Shown here: piece by piece, positions 35,351 through 43,837 of the stretch
Numbering within the stretch: position 1 is the first letter of the stretch
How the letters are laid out: every line of letters starts with the position of its first letter
Assembly (NCBI RefSeq): GCF_018622995.1
Contig: NZ_CP076022.1
Span: 744,001-808,000 of the forward strand
Reading direction: 5' to 3'
DNA from: Arthrobacter jiangjiafuii
GTDB taxonomy: Bacteria > Actinomycetota > Actinomycetes > Actinomycetales > Micrococcaceae
DNA length: 64,000 nucleotides
The notes under the pieces: model-generated
Told to the model about the DNA's origin: nothing
Databases searched by the model: none
The model's input: the letters and a program-made list of their open reading frames with translations, nothing else
Translations under genes and position numbers: made by a program

Positions 35351-35941
35351 CTAGAGGACGCGTGCTGCGTGCGGGATCAGGTCGACGACGGTGCGGCCGG
35401 TGGCGCGGTCGCCGATGGCCTTGAACGTCCAGCCGGCGCCGTCGCGGGAAACCTTGGCCATGATCATGGCGGTGTGGGTTCCGGCGTCGGTGAGCTCGTA
35501 GCGGGCGATCTCCGGGCTGCCGGAGGTTGAGTCATCCACCAGGCGGCAGAAGGCGTTCTGCACCAGGTCGAAGCTCTGTCCGCTGTAGCTGCTGATCACG
35601 AAGACGATCTGCGTGACGGCGGGGGAGACCTTGGTCAGGTCCACCAGGATGGTCTCGTCGTCGCCGTCGCCGGCACCCGTGACGTTGTCACCGGTGTGGC
35701 GGGTGGAGCCGTCCTTGGAGGCCAGCTGGCCGTACCAGATCGAGTCCACGGCCTTGCCGGCGGCGTCGAAGAAGATGGCCGAGGCATCCAGGTCCACTTC
35801 GGCCGCCTTGCGGGTGCCGAACAGTCCGCGCTTGACCGGTGCTGCGGAGTCCCAGCCCAGGCCCATCCGGGTCCGGGTGAGGGCGCCGCCGTCGCGCTTG
35901 GTCAGTGAAAGGGATTCGCCCTTTTTCAAGCTAAGTGCCAT
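35351..35941 (-). CDS. TerD-family protein with RGLFG insert (TerZ/TerE-like)
   Basis: 196 residues: ALSLKKGESLSLTKRDGGAL, MGLGWDSA, the insert [43 protein letters not shown], and a C-terminus TFKAIGDRATGRTVVDL. The KRGLFG insert and shorter C-terminus set it apart from the two terD paralogues and resemble the TerZ/TerE branch. It is the second gene of the operon, 39 bases after the TerC-type gene. Confidence 0.9.
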   Translation of the reverse strand: MALSLKKGESLSLTKRDGGALTRTRMGLGWDSAAPVKRGLFGTRKAAEVDLDASAIFFDAAGKAVDSIWYGQLASKDGSTRHTGDNVTGAGDGDDETILVDLTKVSPAVTQIVFVISSYSGQSFDLVQNAFCRLVDDSTSGSPEIARYELTDAGTHTAMIMAKVSRDGAGWTFKAIGDRATGRTVVDLIPHAARVL

Positions 35942-35980
35942 GTTGTTCCCAATTCCTTAGGTTTGTGACTTCAGGGGGTG

Positions 35981-37102
35981 TTACTTGGAAAATTCGGGGG
36001 TGGCCGGGGCGGCCGCCGCAACCCGCTTGTTGCGGATGATCGAGGAGGTCAGCGCGGCGATGATGAAGACCAGGCCGATCAGGCCGGTGATGACCTCGTT
36101 GATGTGGATGTTGATGGTCAGCAGCAGGATCACAGAGAGGGCGCCGATGGCCCAGTGCGCGCCGTGGTCCAGGTAGACGTAGTCGTCCAGGGTGCCCTGC
36201 TTGACCAGGAAGATGGTCATGGAGCGGACGAAGATGGCCCCGATGAGGCCCAGGCCCAGCGCGATGATGATCGGGTCCGAGGTGATCGCGAAGGCACCGA
36301 TGACGCCGTCGAAGGAGAAGGACGCGTCGATGACTTCCAGGTAGAGGAAGAGCATGAAGGCTGCCTTGCCGGTTGCCTTGACCAGCCCGTTGGGGCCGGA
36401 CTTCTTGCCGCCGGCGATCTTCGCCGCGGTGGCATCGGTGTCGTCGGCATCCGTGTCGCCGTCGCCGTCGACGTCGAAGAGGTCGCCCAGCCCGGTGACC
36501 AGGAGGTAGGTCAGGATTCCGGCGGCGCCGGCGATGAATACGTCAACCTGGCTGTCACCGGCAAAGGCGCCGATGAACAGCAGTGCGGCCATGGCCACGA
36601 CCAGCGTGGCGCTGCCGAGCTTGCCGATGAAGGCCAGCGGGCGTTCCAGGAAGCCCAGCCAGTGGATGTCGCGCTCTTCGAACATGAAGTCCAGGAAGAG
36701 CATGAGCAGGAAGAGTCCGCCGTAGGCGGCGATCTGCGGGTGGGCCTCATTGAGCAGGTAGGCGTACGTGCCTTCGGTCTCGATGTCGCCCTTTTCCAGG
36801 GCGAGCGTCAGCGCTTCGGCCGGGTTGAGGCTGGCGGTGACACCCACGATGAGCAGCGGGAAGAGGATGCGCATGCCGACGACGGCGATCAGGATGCCCA
36901 CGGTGAGGAACATCTTCTGCCAGAAGGGGCTCATGCGTTCGAGGATGCGGGCGTTGACCACCGCGTTGTCGAAGCTGAGGCTGATCTCGAGCACGCCGAG
37001 AATGGCGCAGAGAATAAGGGCGTTGGTGCCGCCGTAAAGGAAGGCGAGGACCAGCGCCACGCCGGTCAGGATGAATGACCAGCCAAAAGTTTTCGCGAAC
37101 AC
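35981..37102 (-). CDS. DUF475/TerC-type integral membrane protein
   Basis: About 373 residues with nine or so membrane segments. Motifs: EISLSFDNAVVNARIL and LEVIDASFSFDGVIGAFAI, the paired acidic in-membrane motifs of the DUF475/TerC superfamily predicted to carry metal ions. A cytosolic acidic loop FDVDGDGDTDADD may bind cations. The start chosen is GTG at 37102 (VFAKTFGWSFIL) with AAGGAG upstream, since the 24-residue ORF extension (MPYYCPASAS...) has no ribosome binding site. It is the first gene of the Ter operon and the membrane partner for TerD proteins. Confidence 0.9.
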   Translation of the reverse strand: MFAKTFGWSFILTGVALVLAFLYGGTNALILCAILGVLEISLSFDNAVVNARILERMSPFWQKMFLTVGILIAVVGMRILFPLLIVGVTASLNPAEALTLALEKGDIETEGTYAYLLNEAHPQIAAYGGLFLLMLFLDFMFEERDIHWLGFLERPLAFIGKLGSATLVVAMAALLFIGAFAGDSQVDVFIAGAAGILTYLLVTGLGDLFDVDGDGDTDADDTDATAAKIAGGKKSGPNGLVKATGKAAFMLFLYLEVIDASFSFDGVIGAFAITSDPIIIALGLGLIGAIFVRSMTIFLVKQGTLDDYVYLDHGAHWAIGALSVILLLTINIHINEVITGLIGLVFIIAALTSSIIRNKRVAAAAPATPEFSK

Positions 37103-37198
37103 TCCGCTTGCAGCTCCTTCAGGTGCTTGTTTCCCCGCATTCCGGGAGGCGGAAGCGGGGCAATAATAAGGCAAGGGGTGTCCCCTGATTTATCTTTC

Positions 37199-37228
37199 AG
37201 TATGTCGTACCCTCCCGCAGGGTAGCAA
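37199..37228 (-). promoter_or_regulatory. Candidate Ter operon promoter with inverted-repeat operator
   Basis: On the minus strand TTGCTA (37223-37228), an 18-base spacer and CATACT (37199-37204) resemble a sigma-70 promoter. An inverted repeat TACCCT-N5-AGGGTA (37208-37224) fills the spacer, well placed for a repressor. The 37103-37428 gap otherwise holds no gene, apart from the leader of the divergent dehydrogenase. Confidence 0.5.
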
Positions 37229-37428
37229 ATGACCTTTTGAGTGCGCCCGGCCGCCGTTTTCGGGAACTTGTTGCACCGGAATCGGGGCATAAACGGGGGA
37301 ATGCCGCACGCGTTTTACCGCCTTTTGCGACGATGTCCACGGCCATGGGGATTGGTCACATTTCGGCTGCGATTAGCGTGCTCATTCGGGTTAATCGGGT
37401 TCGTTGGATGCAGCCGTAGGCTGGGGGC

Positions 37429-38394
37429 ATGCAGCCACAGCCCGTCATCGCCGTCCTGGCCGGAAACCGTCCCATTGTTGGCCTGGCAGAGCTGGAGCGC
37501 GAGGCCGAGGTGCGGGTCACCGACGCGGCCGGCCTGCCCGCGGCCCTGCCCGGGGCGGACATTCTGTATCTCTGGGACTTCTTCGCCGACGGCGTCCGGC
37601 AGGCCTGGCCGGCTGCCGATTCCCTGCGCTGGATCCACGTTCCGGCCGCCGGCGTGGACAAGCTGCTGTTTCCGGAGCTGGCGGCCTCCGACGTTGTGCT
37701 CACCAACGCCCGCGGGATCTTCGACCGGCCGATGGCGGAGCATGTGCTGGGCGCGCTGCTCCACTTAGCGAAGGATTTCGGCCGGGCGGCCGCGCAGCAG
37801 CGGGCGCGGCAGTGGAGCCATTACGGAACCGCCGACCTGGCCGGGGCGTCGGTGCTGGTGGCCGGCACCGGGAGCATCGGCCGCACCACCGCGCAGCTGC
37901 TCACCGCCGTCGGGCTCCATGTGGAGGGGATGGGCCGCACCGCCCGCAGCGGCGATCCGGACTTCGGCACCATCCACGCCAGCGCCGACTTCGCAGTTGT
38001 GGCCGGGCAGTACGACTACATCGTCCTGGCGGCCCCCTTGACCCCGCAAACGCGCGGGCTGCTCAGCCGCGATGTCCTGGCCGCGATGAAGCCGACGGCG
38101 GTAGTGGTCAATGTGGGCCGCGGCGCCTTGGCGGACGAGTCCGCACTGGAGGACGCGCTGCGGACCGGGCGGCTGGCCGGGGCGGCACTGGACGTGTTCG
38201 AGGCCGAGCCGCTGCCGGTGAGCAGCGGGCTCTGGGAGCTGGAGAATGTCCTGGTCACCCCGCACCTGTCCGGGGATGCGCAGAACCGGTTGCCGGCGCT
38301 GGCCCGCCAGTTCGCCGACAATCTGGCCGCGTATAAGGCCGGGCGGCCGTTGGCGAATGTCGTGGACAAGCGGCTGGGGTTTGTTTCAGCCTGA
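37429..38394 (+). CDS. D-2-hydroxyacid dehydrogenase
   Basis: 321 residues. The NAD-binding motif VAGTGSIGRTTA near 145, the catalytic arginine in NVGRGALADE, the acidic residue in DVFEAEPL and the catalytic His in VTPHLSGD are all in the order of the D-isomer-specific 2-hydroxyacid dehydrogenases. It interconverts a 2-oxo acid and the D-hydroxy acid with NAD(P)H; substrate unknown. It diverges from the Ter operon and stands alone; an array of intergenic repeats begins right after its stop. Confidence 0.92.
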   Translation: MQPQPVIAVLAGNRPIVGLAELEREAEVRVTDAAGLPAALPGADILYLWDFFADGVRQAWPAADSLRWIHVPAAGVDKLLFPELAASDVVLTNARGIFDRPMAEHVLGALLHLAKDFGRAAAQQRARQWSHYGTADLAGASVLVAGTGSIGRTTAQLLTAVGLHVEGMGRTARSGDPDFGTIHASADFAVVAGQYDYIVLAAPLTPQTRGLLSRDVLAAMKPTAVVVNVGRGALADESALEDALRTGRLAGAALDVFEAEPLPVSSGLWELENVLVTPHLSGDAQNRLPALARQFADNLAAYKAGRPLANVVDKRLGFVSA

Positions 38395-38424
38395 GCTCTT
38401 GCCGTGTTGCCCTTCGCCGAGTTG

Positions 38425-38790
38425 CCGTTCGTCGAGTGTCGGGTTGCTGCCGTTCTCCTTCGCCGAGTGTCGGGTTGCTGCCGGAATAGCGGCCGGACTT
38501 AGGCATGATCCCGACACTCGGCGGACGGACAGGGCGTGATCCCGACACTCGCCGGGTCGGTGTCGCGTGGAAGGGCGTGATCCCGACACTCGAGGCTTCG
38601 CGAGCCGCCAGGGTGGAGCTGTTTCCGTTTCCCTTTGCCGAGTGTCGGGTTGCTGCCGTTCTCCTTCGCCGAGTGTCGGGTTGCTGCCGTTCTCCTTCAC
38701 CGAGTGTCGGGTTGCTGCCGGAAGGACGGCCGGACTTAGGCATGATCCCGACACTGGGTGGACGGACAGGGCATGATCCCAACACTCGAC
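38425..38790. repeat. Array of intergenic repeats with core GAGTGTCGGG / CCCGACACTC
   Basis: At least five forward copies of CGAGTGTCGGGTTGCTGCCG (38433, 38464, 38639, 38670 and 38701 approximately) and five inverted copies of (C/A)TGATCCCGACACTCG (38504, 38535, 38576, 38742, 38773 approximately). A larger unit of about 88 bases (38463-38550 and 38700-38787) recurs with few changes. No gene is credible here; open frames spanning it merely translate the repeat. Related units occur at 54540-54704. Confidence 0.85.
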
Positions 38791-38946
38791 GCCACAGACC
38801 GACCCCACTGCACCAGCCACGACTACCCGTTGACCCGTTCCTGCTCCCACCCCAGACTGGGGAGCCCGGCCGCAACTCAGAATCCCGGCCAGACCGCGGG
38901 AACGAAACCTGGCAGCCGGCGGCTTTCTACCGAAGGGAAGTGCGGC

Positions 38947-39981
38947 GTGAAAGCAGTCCGTGTACACCGGTACGGCGAGGACCCAAAGATCGACGAGGTG
39001 CCGGAACCGGAAATTACCGGACCCTGGGATGTGATTGTGGACGTGGGCGCCGCCGGGCTGTGCCGCACCGACCTGCACATCATCGAGGGCCAGTGGGATG
39101 CCATCCAACATCCGCAGCTGCCGTACATCCTCGGCCATGAGAACGCCGGCTGGGTGCGAGAGGTCGGCTCCGCCGTCGAAAACGTGGTGCCGGGCGACAC
39201 CGTGATCATGCACCCGCTCGTTACCTGCGGTCTCTGCCCGCCGTGCCGTGCCGGAGAGGATTCGCACTGCGAGAACTCGCTGTTCCCAGGCCTGAACACC
39301 GATGGCGGCATGGCCGAACAGCTCAAGACCAACGCCCGCGCCGTCGTCAAGCTGGATCCGAGCCTGCAGCCGGCGGACATCGCCGCGCTCGCAGACGCCG
39401 GCCTGACCGCCTACCACGCGGTCCGCAAGGCCGTACCGCTGCTGACCCCGGGAACCCAGGCCGTGGTGATCGGCGCCGGCGGCCTCGGCCACATCGGCGT
39501 GCAATCGCTGAAGGCCCTGACCGCCGCGACCATTACCGTGACCGACACCTCCGAGGCCGCGCTGGAACTGGCCGCCGGACTGGGCGCCGACACCGTGCTC
39601 CGCAGTCCGGACACCGCCGCGGTGCTGGAGGCCACCGGCGGGGGAGCGCACGTGGTGTTCGACTTCGTGGGCGAGCACGGGACCGAAGCGCAGGGCATCC
39701 AGATGCTGCGCAACAGGGGCAGTTACTACGCGATCGGCTACGGCGGCACCGTGCAGGTCCCCACCCTCGAGCTGATCTCCCGCGAAATTTCCGTGGTCGG
39801 GAACCTGGTGGGCACGTACCAGGACCTGGCCGAACTGATGACGCTCACCGCCGAAGGCCGGATCCGCCTGCACACCACCGCCTACGACCTCGACGACGCC
39901 GTCCAGGCCATGCACGACCTCGACGCCGGCAAACTCACCGGCCGCGGCATGCTGATTCCGCCGGGCGGAGGCTTCCGGTGA
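38947..39981 (+). CDS. NAD(P)-dependent zinc alcohol dehydrogenase
   Basis: 344 residues of the zinc medium-chain dehydrogenase family. GHENAGWV gives the catalytic-zinc His and Glu, CGLCPPCRAGEDSHCE gives the four structural-zinc cysteines, and GAGGLGHIGVQ the NAD site. The layout resembles propanol-preferring or secondary alcohol dehydrogenases (Adh). Start is GTG at 38947, preceded by GAAGGGAAG; the upstream open frame runs into the intergenic repeats and is rejected. The stop overlaps the start of the FAD oxidase gene (GTGA), so the two are co-expressed, possibly oxidising an alcohol or amino alcohol in sequence. Confidence 0.9.
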   Translation: MKAVRVHRYGEDPKIDEVPEPEITGPWDVIVDVGAAGLCRTDLHIIEGQWDAIQHPQLPYILGHENAGWVREVGSAVENVVPGDTVIMHPLVTCGLCPPCRAGEDSHCENSLFPGLNTDGGMAEQLKTNARAVVKLDPSLQPADIAALADAGLTAYHAVRKAVPLLTPGTQAVVIGAGGLGHIGVQSLKALTAATITVTDTSEAALELAAGLGADTVLRSPDTAAVLEATGGGAHVVFDFVGEHGTEAQGIQMLRNRGSYYAIGYGGTVQVPTLELISREISVVGNLVGTYQDLAELMTLTAEGRIRLHTTAYDLDDAVQAMHDLDAGKLTGRGMLIPPGGGFR

Positions 39982-41204
39982 CCACTCCCGGCGAAGGGTC
40001 CGGACCGGACGTGGCGGTCCAGGGTGCGGGGATATTGGGGGTCTCCACCGCAGTGGCACTGCTGCGCGGAGGCGCCCGCGTCACCCTGGTCACGGAGGGG
40101 CATCCGGCCAGCGGGGCGTCGGGCCGGTCGCTGTCCTGGCTGAACTCCGGCGGCAGCTATCCGCTGGGCTACCACCACCTGCGCCTGGCCGGCATGGACC
40201 GCTACCGCACCCTGCTGGCTGGGCAGCCCGGCATCGACTGGCTGAAGTTCGACGGCGGCGTGTACTGGGAGGACGACGACGGCGCCGGCGTTTCGGGGAT
40301 CGTCAGCGTTCCGGGCGCAACCGACGACGACGGCACCGGCGCCCCGGGCACCACCGTGCTGGCGCTCGCCGAGCGGTACGAGACCCAATGGGACCGGGCG
40401 TACGAGGCGCACCTGGTATCCGCCGCCGACCTGACCCGGCTGCTGCCCGGACTGGATCCCGCGGCGCTGCCGTCCACCGTCCTGTTCAACCCAGGTGAAG
40501 GCTGGGTGAGCCTGCCGCACCTGATCCGGCACCTGCTGCACGACTTCGCCCTTGGCGGCGGAACCCTGGTAACCGCAGCGGGACGGACCTCGGTGGTGAC
40601 TAACGCAGGCACCGCCGTCGGGCTCCGGACCGAGGACGGGCAGCTCTATCCGGCGGACGCCGTCGTCGTCGCGGCCGGGGCGGGCACGCCGGGAATCCTC
40701 AGCGGGCTGGGGCTGGAGCTGCCGGACCGCTCGGAGCTGGCCATGCTGGTGGTCACCGAACCCCGGGCCCACGGCCTGAGGGCGGTGCTGAACACCCCGC
40801 GGGTCTCGGTGCGGCCGCACCCCGGGTCGCGGCTGGTGATGGACCACACCTGGTACCTGGACCAGATTGTCCAGGCAGAGGACGGCGGGTGGGCGGTGGA
40901 CCCGCAGGTCGCGCAGGACCTGGCGGACGAGGCCTCGGCGCTGCTGGCCGGCCACCCCCGGCTGGTGCCGCAGAGCTGGCGGATCGGACTCAAGCCCATC
41001 CCCGGCGACGGCCTGCCGGTGCTCGGCGAACTCGAGGCCGTGCCCGGCTGCTACACCGCTTTCACCCATTCCGGGGCAACGCTGGGGCTGATCGCGGGGG
41101 AACTGCTGGCCGGGGAGATCCTGACCGGCCGGCGGCATCCGATGCTGGCGCCGTTCCGGCCGGAGCGGCTGGTGCGCTCAGTCGGTCCGGTGTCCGCGGG
41201 CTGA
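39978..41204 (+). CDS. FAD-dependent amino acid/sarcosine oxidase-like protein
   Basis: 408 residues of the DAO family. The N-terminal dinucleotide fold VAVQGAGILGVSTAVALL, the SLSWLNSGGSYPLGYHHL segment, and the C-terminal IGLKPIPGDGLPVLGE and HSGATLGLIAGELLAG (FAD-contacting) are typical of glycine oxidase/D-amino-acid dehydrogenase members. Start GTG overlaps the dehydrogenase stop. Substrate unknown. Its 3' end overlaps the convergent ROK regulator gene by 27 bases. Confidence 0.87.
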   Translation: MTTPGEGSGPDVAVQGAGILGVSTAVALLRGGARVTLVTEGHPASGASGRSLSWLNSGGSYPLGYHHLRLAGMDRYRTLLAGQPGIDWLKFDGGVYWEDDDGAGVSGIVSVPGATDDDGTGAPGTTVLALAERYETQWDRAYEAHLVSAADLTRLLPGLDPAALPSTVLFNPGEGWVSLPHLIRHLLHDFALGGGTLVTAAGRTSVVTNAGTAVGLRTEDGQLYPADAVVVAAGAGTPGILSGLGLELPDRSELAMLVVTEPRAHGLRAVLNTPRVSVRPHPGSRLVMDHTWYLDQIVQAEDGGWAVDPQVAQDLADEASALLAGHPRLVPQSWRIGLKPIPGDGLPVLGELEAVPGCYTAFTHSGATLGLIAGELLAGEILTGRRHPMLAPFRPERLVRSVGPVSAG

Positions 41205-42485
41205 CGCCGGCACCTCGACGGCCTCGCCGGCTGACGCTGGCAGCACCTCGCCGGCTGACGCCGGCAACCAGGCCTGAACCCCGGCGGGCAGGGCGCCCGC
41301 GGATGACGGATCGGCCAGCAGCCCGGCGAACACCAGCTCGGCCGCCCCGACCAGCAGCAGTTCCGAACCGAGGGCCGCGCGCCGGATCCGGACCTCCGCG
41401 CCCAACCCGCCGATCGCGCCGTCGGCCACTGCCGCCTCCAAGCGGCCCGGGACAAACGAGTGCAGCACGCCCAGGAAACCGCCAAGCACGATCACGCCCG
41501 GATTGAAAATGTTCACAAAATCGGTCAGCGCAGCGGCCAGCAGGTCCAGCTGCCGGTGCGACTCAGCGACCAGTTCGGGGGAGGAGTTCCCGGCCATGGA
41601 CGCTTCCAGCTGGTCCTGGTCGGCATGCTCCAGCCCCAGGATGGCCAGCAGCCGGCTAAGGCTGACCTCCGTTTCGAGACAGCCGCGGCGGCCGCAGTGG
41701 CACAGGCTTCCGGCGTCGTTGACCACGGTATGGCCCAGTTCCCCGGCATACCCGGTGGCTCCGCGCAGCGGCACACCTCCCACCAAGGCGCCGCCGCCGA
41801 TGCCGCTGGCGCTGCCGTTCAAGTAGACGACGTCGGACTCGCCCACGGCGGCGCCGAAGAGGCTCTCGGCCAGGGACCCCAGGTTTGCGTCATTCGCTGC
41901 GCGCGCCGGAAGCCCCAGCCCGGCGGAGAGTTCGGCGGCCAGCGGCTCATCGGACCAGTTCAGGTGCGGTGCCAGCAAAACGGTGCCGTCATTGCTGTTC
42001 ACCAGCGCGGGCACCGCCGCGCCAATACCGGCGATCAGCGTCATCGCGGCCAGCTCGGATGACATCCCCTCCACCACGGACCGGCTGATGCTGACGGTGT
42101 CGGCCACGGTTGGCAGCGATCCGGCGTCGTACCGGATGCGGCGGTGGACCTTTCCGCCCAGGCCCACCAGCCCCACGGTGACGGCATCGACGTCGGGGTG
42201 GACGGCGATGGCAGCAACGTTCTCGTTGGCATGGACCAGCGGGCTGGGCCGGCCGACGCGGCGGGCGGCGGCCGGTTCGGTCTCATAGGCGAGCCCGAGC
42301 TGCGCCAGTTCGGACACGAGGGCACCCACCGTGGAACGGTTGAAGCCGCACAGCCGGGTCAGCTCCGCCCGGGAGAGGGGGCCCTGGCGGTGCAGCAGGG
42401 TGAGGATCCGGGAGAGGTTCTGCCCGCGGACACGCTCGGTTCCCTGGGGCGAGGGCCCTTGGGCGGTACCGGGGGAGGTGCTCAT
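41178..42485 (-). CDS. xylR: ROK-family transcriptional repressor (XylR type)
   Basis: 435 residues. An N-terminal winged helix (GPLSRAELTRLCGFNRSTVGALVSEL) precedes a ROK kinase-fold sugar-sensing domain with the zinc/ROK signature CHCGRRGCLE and GNDANLG-like ANDANLGSLAESL. Start is the ATG at 42485; an upstream extension of 40 residues is not supported. Short PASAGE repeats end the protein. Divergent from xylA with a shared 163-base control region holding a good promoter and a palindrome; it probably represses xylAB in the absence of xylose (family knowledge plus context). Confidence 0.9.
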   Translation of the reverse strand: MSTSPGTAQGPSPQGTERVRGQNLSRILTLLHRQGPLSRAELTRLCGFNRSTVGALVSELAQLGLAYETEPAAARRVGRPSPLVHANENVAAIAVHPDVDAVTVGLVGLGGKVHRRIRYDAGSLPTVADTVSISRSVVEGMSSELAAMTLIAGIGAAVPALVNSNDGTVLLAPHLNWSDEPLAAELSAGLGLPARAANDANLGSLAESLFGAAVGESDVVYLNGSASGIGGGALVGGVPLRGATGYAGELGHTVVNDAGSLCHCGRRGCLETEVSLSRLLAILGLEHADQDQLEASMAGNSSPELVAESHRQLDLLAAALTDFVNIFNPGVIVLGGFLGVLHSFVPGRLEAAVADGAIGGLGAEVRIRRAALGSELLLVGAAELVFAGLLADPSSAGALPAGVQAWLPASAGEVLPASAGEAVEVPASARGHRTD

Positions 42486-42582
42486 TGTGCTGCCGTTTCT
42501 GCTCAGGAATGGGGGCCGGGACAACTCCCGCGGGGCGCCGCGGGACAGGGGCCGTGGCGTCCAGCGTAACTCGCTGCACCCA

Positions 42583-42611
42583 TTGACAGCGGTTATTTCC
42601 GCCAATATGTT
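42583..42611 (+). promoter_or_regulatory. xylA promoter
   Basis: TTGACA (42583-42588), 17-base spacer, TATGTT (42606-42611): a near-consensus sigma-70 promoter 37 bases before the xylA start codon. Confidence 0.75.
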
Positions 42612-42626
42612 GTTGACTCCAACTAA
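42610..42626 (+). promoter_or_regulatory. Candidate XylR operator
   Basis: TTGTTGACTCCAACTAA contains a GTTG-ACTC-CAAC dyad overlapping the -10 end and expected transcription start of xylA. On the opposite strand it begins TTAGTTGGAGTCAAC, resembling the half-sites of ROK-type xylose operators. It is ideally placed for repression. Confidence 0.55.
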
Positions 42627-42647
42627 TACCGGCTATTGGAGTGCACT

Positions 42648-43835
42648 GTGACAACGACGCCATCCGCTTCCGACCGTTTTACTTTCGGCCTCTGGACCGT
42701 GGGCTGGACCGGCAACGATCCCTTTGGGGTCCCCACCCGCTCCGCACTGGACCCGATCGAGGCCGTGCATAAACTCGCCGAACTGGGCGCCTACGGCGTC
42801 ACCTTCCACGACAACGACCTGGTCCCCTTTGACGCCACGGCCTCCGAGCGCGGACAGATCCTGAAGAACTTCACCACCGCGCTGGCCGAAACCGGGCTCA
42901 AGGTCCCCATGGTGACCACCAACCTGTTCAGCCATCCGGTGTTCAAGGACGGCGGCTTCACCTCCAACGACCGCTCGGTCCGCCGCTTCGCGCTGCGGAA
43001 GGTCCTGGCCAACCTGGACCTCGCCGCGGAGATGGGGGCGGAAACCTTCGTCATGTGGGGCGGCCGGGAAGGTGCCGAATACGACGGGTCCAAGGACTTC
43101 GCCGCCGCCTTTGACCGGATGAAGGAAGGCATCGACACCGCTGCCGGCTACATCAAGGAGCAGGGCTACAACCTGCGCATCGCGCTGGAGCCCAAGCCGA
43201 ACGAACCCCGCGGCGACATTTTCCTGCCCACCATCGGCCACGCGCTCGCCTTCATCGGCCAGCTGGAGCACGGCGACATCGTGGGCCTGAATCCGGAGAC
43301 CGGGCACGAGCAGATGGCGGGCCTGAACTTCACGCACGGCATTGCGCAGGCTTTGTGGGCCGGCAAGCTCTTCCACATCGACCTCAACGGCCAGAAGTCC
43401 ATCAAGTACGACCAGGACCTGGTCTTCGGCCACGGCGACCTCACCAGCGCCTTCTTCACCGTTGACCTGCTCGAAAACGGGTTCCCCAACGGCGGGCCCA
43501 CCTACGACGGTCCGCGGCACTTCGACTACAAGCCCTCCCGCACCGAAGGGTACGACGGCGTGTGGGCCTCGGCTGCTGCCAACATGTCCATGTACCTGCT
43601 GCTCAAGGAACGCGCGCAGGCCTTCCGCGCCGACCCCGAGGTCCAGGAGGCCCTGGCCGTGTCCGGCATCTTCGAACTGGGCCAGACCACCCTGAACGCC
43701 GGGGAAACCACCGCCGACTTCCTCGCCGACACCGCTTCCTTCGAGGACTTCGACGCGGACAAGGCCGGCGAGCGCGGCTTCGGCTTTGTCCGGCTGAACC
43801 AGCTGGCCCTCGAGCATCTGATGGGCGCGCGCTAG
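42648..43835 (+). CDS. xylA: Xylose isomerase
   Basis: 395 residues, the standard length for actinobacterial class I xylose isomerases. Motifs: TFHDNDL with the catalytic His54, [22 protein letters not shown] and [14 protein letters not shown] metal/substrate ligands, and LFHIDLNGQ. It converts D-xylose to D-xylulose using two divalent metals. Start is GTG at 42648 with GGAG six bases upstream (TTGGAG). First gene of the xylA-xylB-epimerase operon, divergent from the ROK repressor, with the kinase gene three bases downstream. Confidence 0.97.
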   Translation: MTTTPSASDRFTFGLWTVGWTGNDPFGVPTRSALDPIEAVHKLAELGAYGVTFHDNDLVPFDATASERGQILKNFTTALAETGLKVPMVTTNLFSHPVFKDGGFTSNDRSVRRFALRKVLANLDLAAEMGAETFVMWGGREGAEYDGSKDFAAAFDRMKEGIDTAAGYIKEQGYNLRIALEPKPNEPRGDIFLPTIGHALAFIGQLEHGDIVGLNPETGHEQMAGLNFTHGIAQALWAGKLFHIDLNGQKSIKYDQDLVFGHGDLTSAFFTVDLLENGFPNGGPTYDGPRHFDYKPSRTEGYDGVWASAAANMSMYLLLKERAQAFRADPEVQEALAVSGIFELGQTTLNAGETTADFLADTASFEDFDADKAGERGFGFVRLNQLALEHLMGAR

Positions 43836-43837
43836 TC

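Noticed and set aside
38425-38790. CRISPR array
   Set aside because: Units occur in both orientations with irregular gaps and no cas genes nearby.
38386-40059. 557-residue minus-strand open frame
   Set aside because: It is antisense to the alcohol dehydrogenase and runs through the intergenic repeats, translating repeat units.
41178-41204. 27-base overlap of convergent genes as evidence of a frameshift
   Set aside because: Both proteins end with plausible family C-termini or low-complexity tails; short convergent overlaps are common in this genome type.
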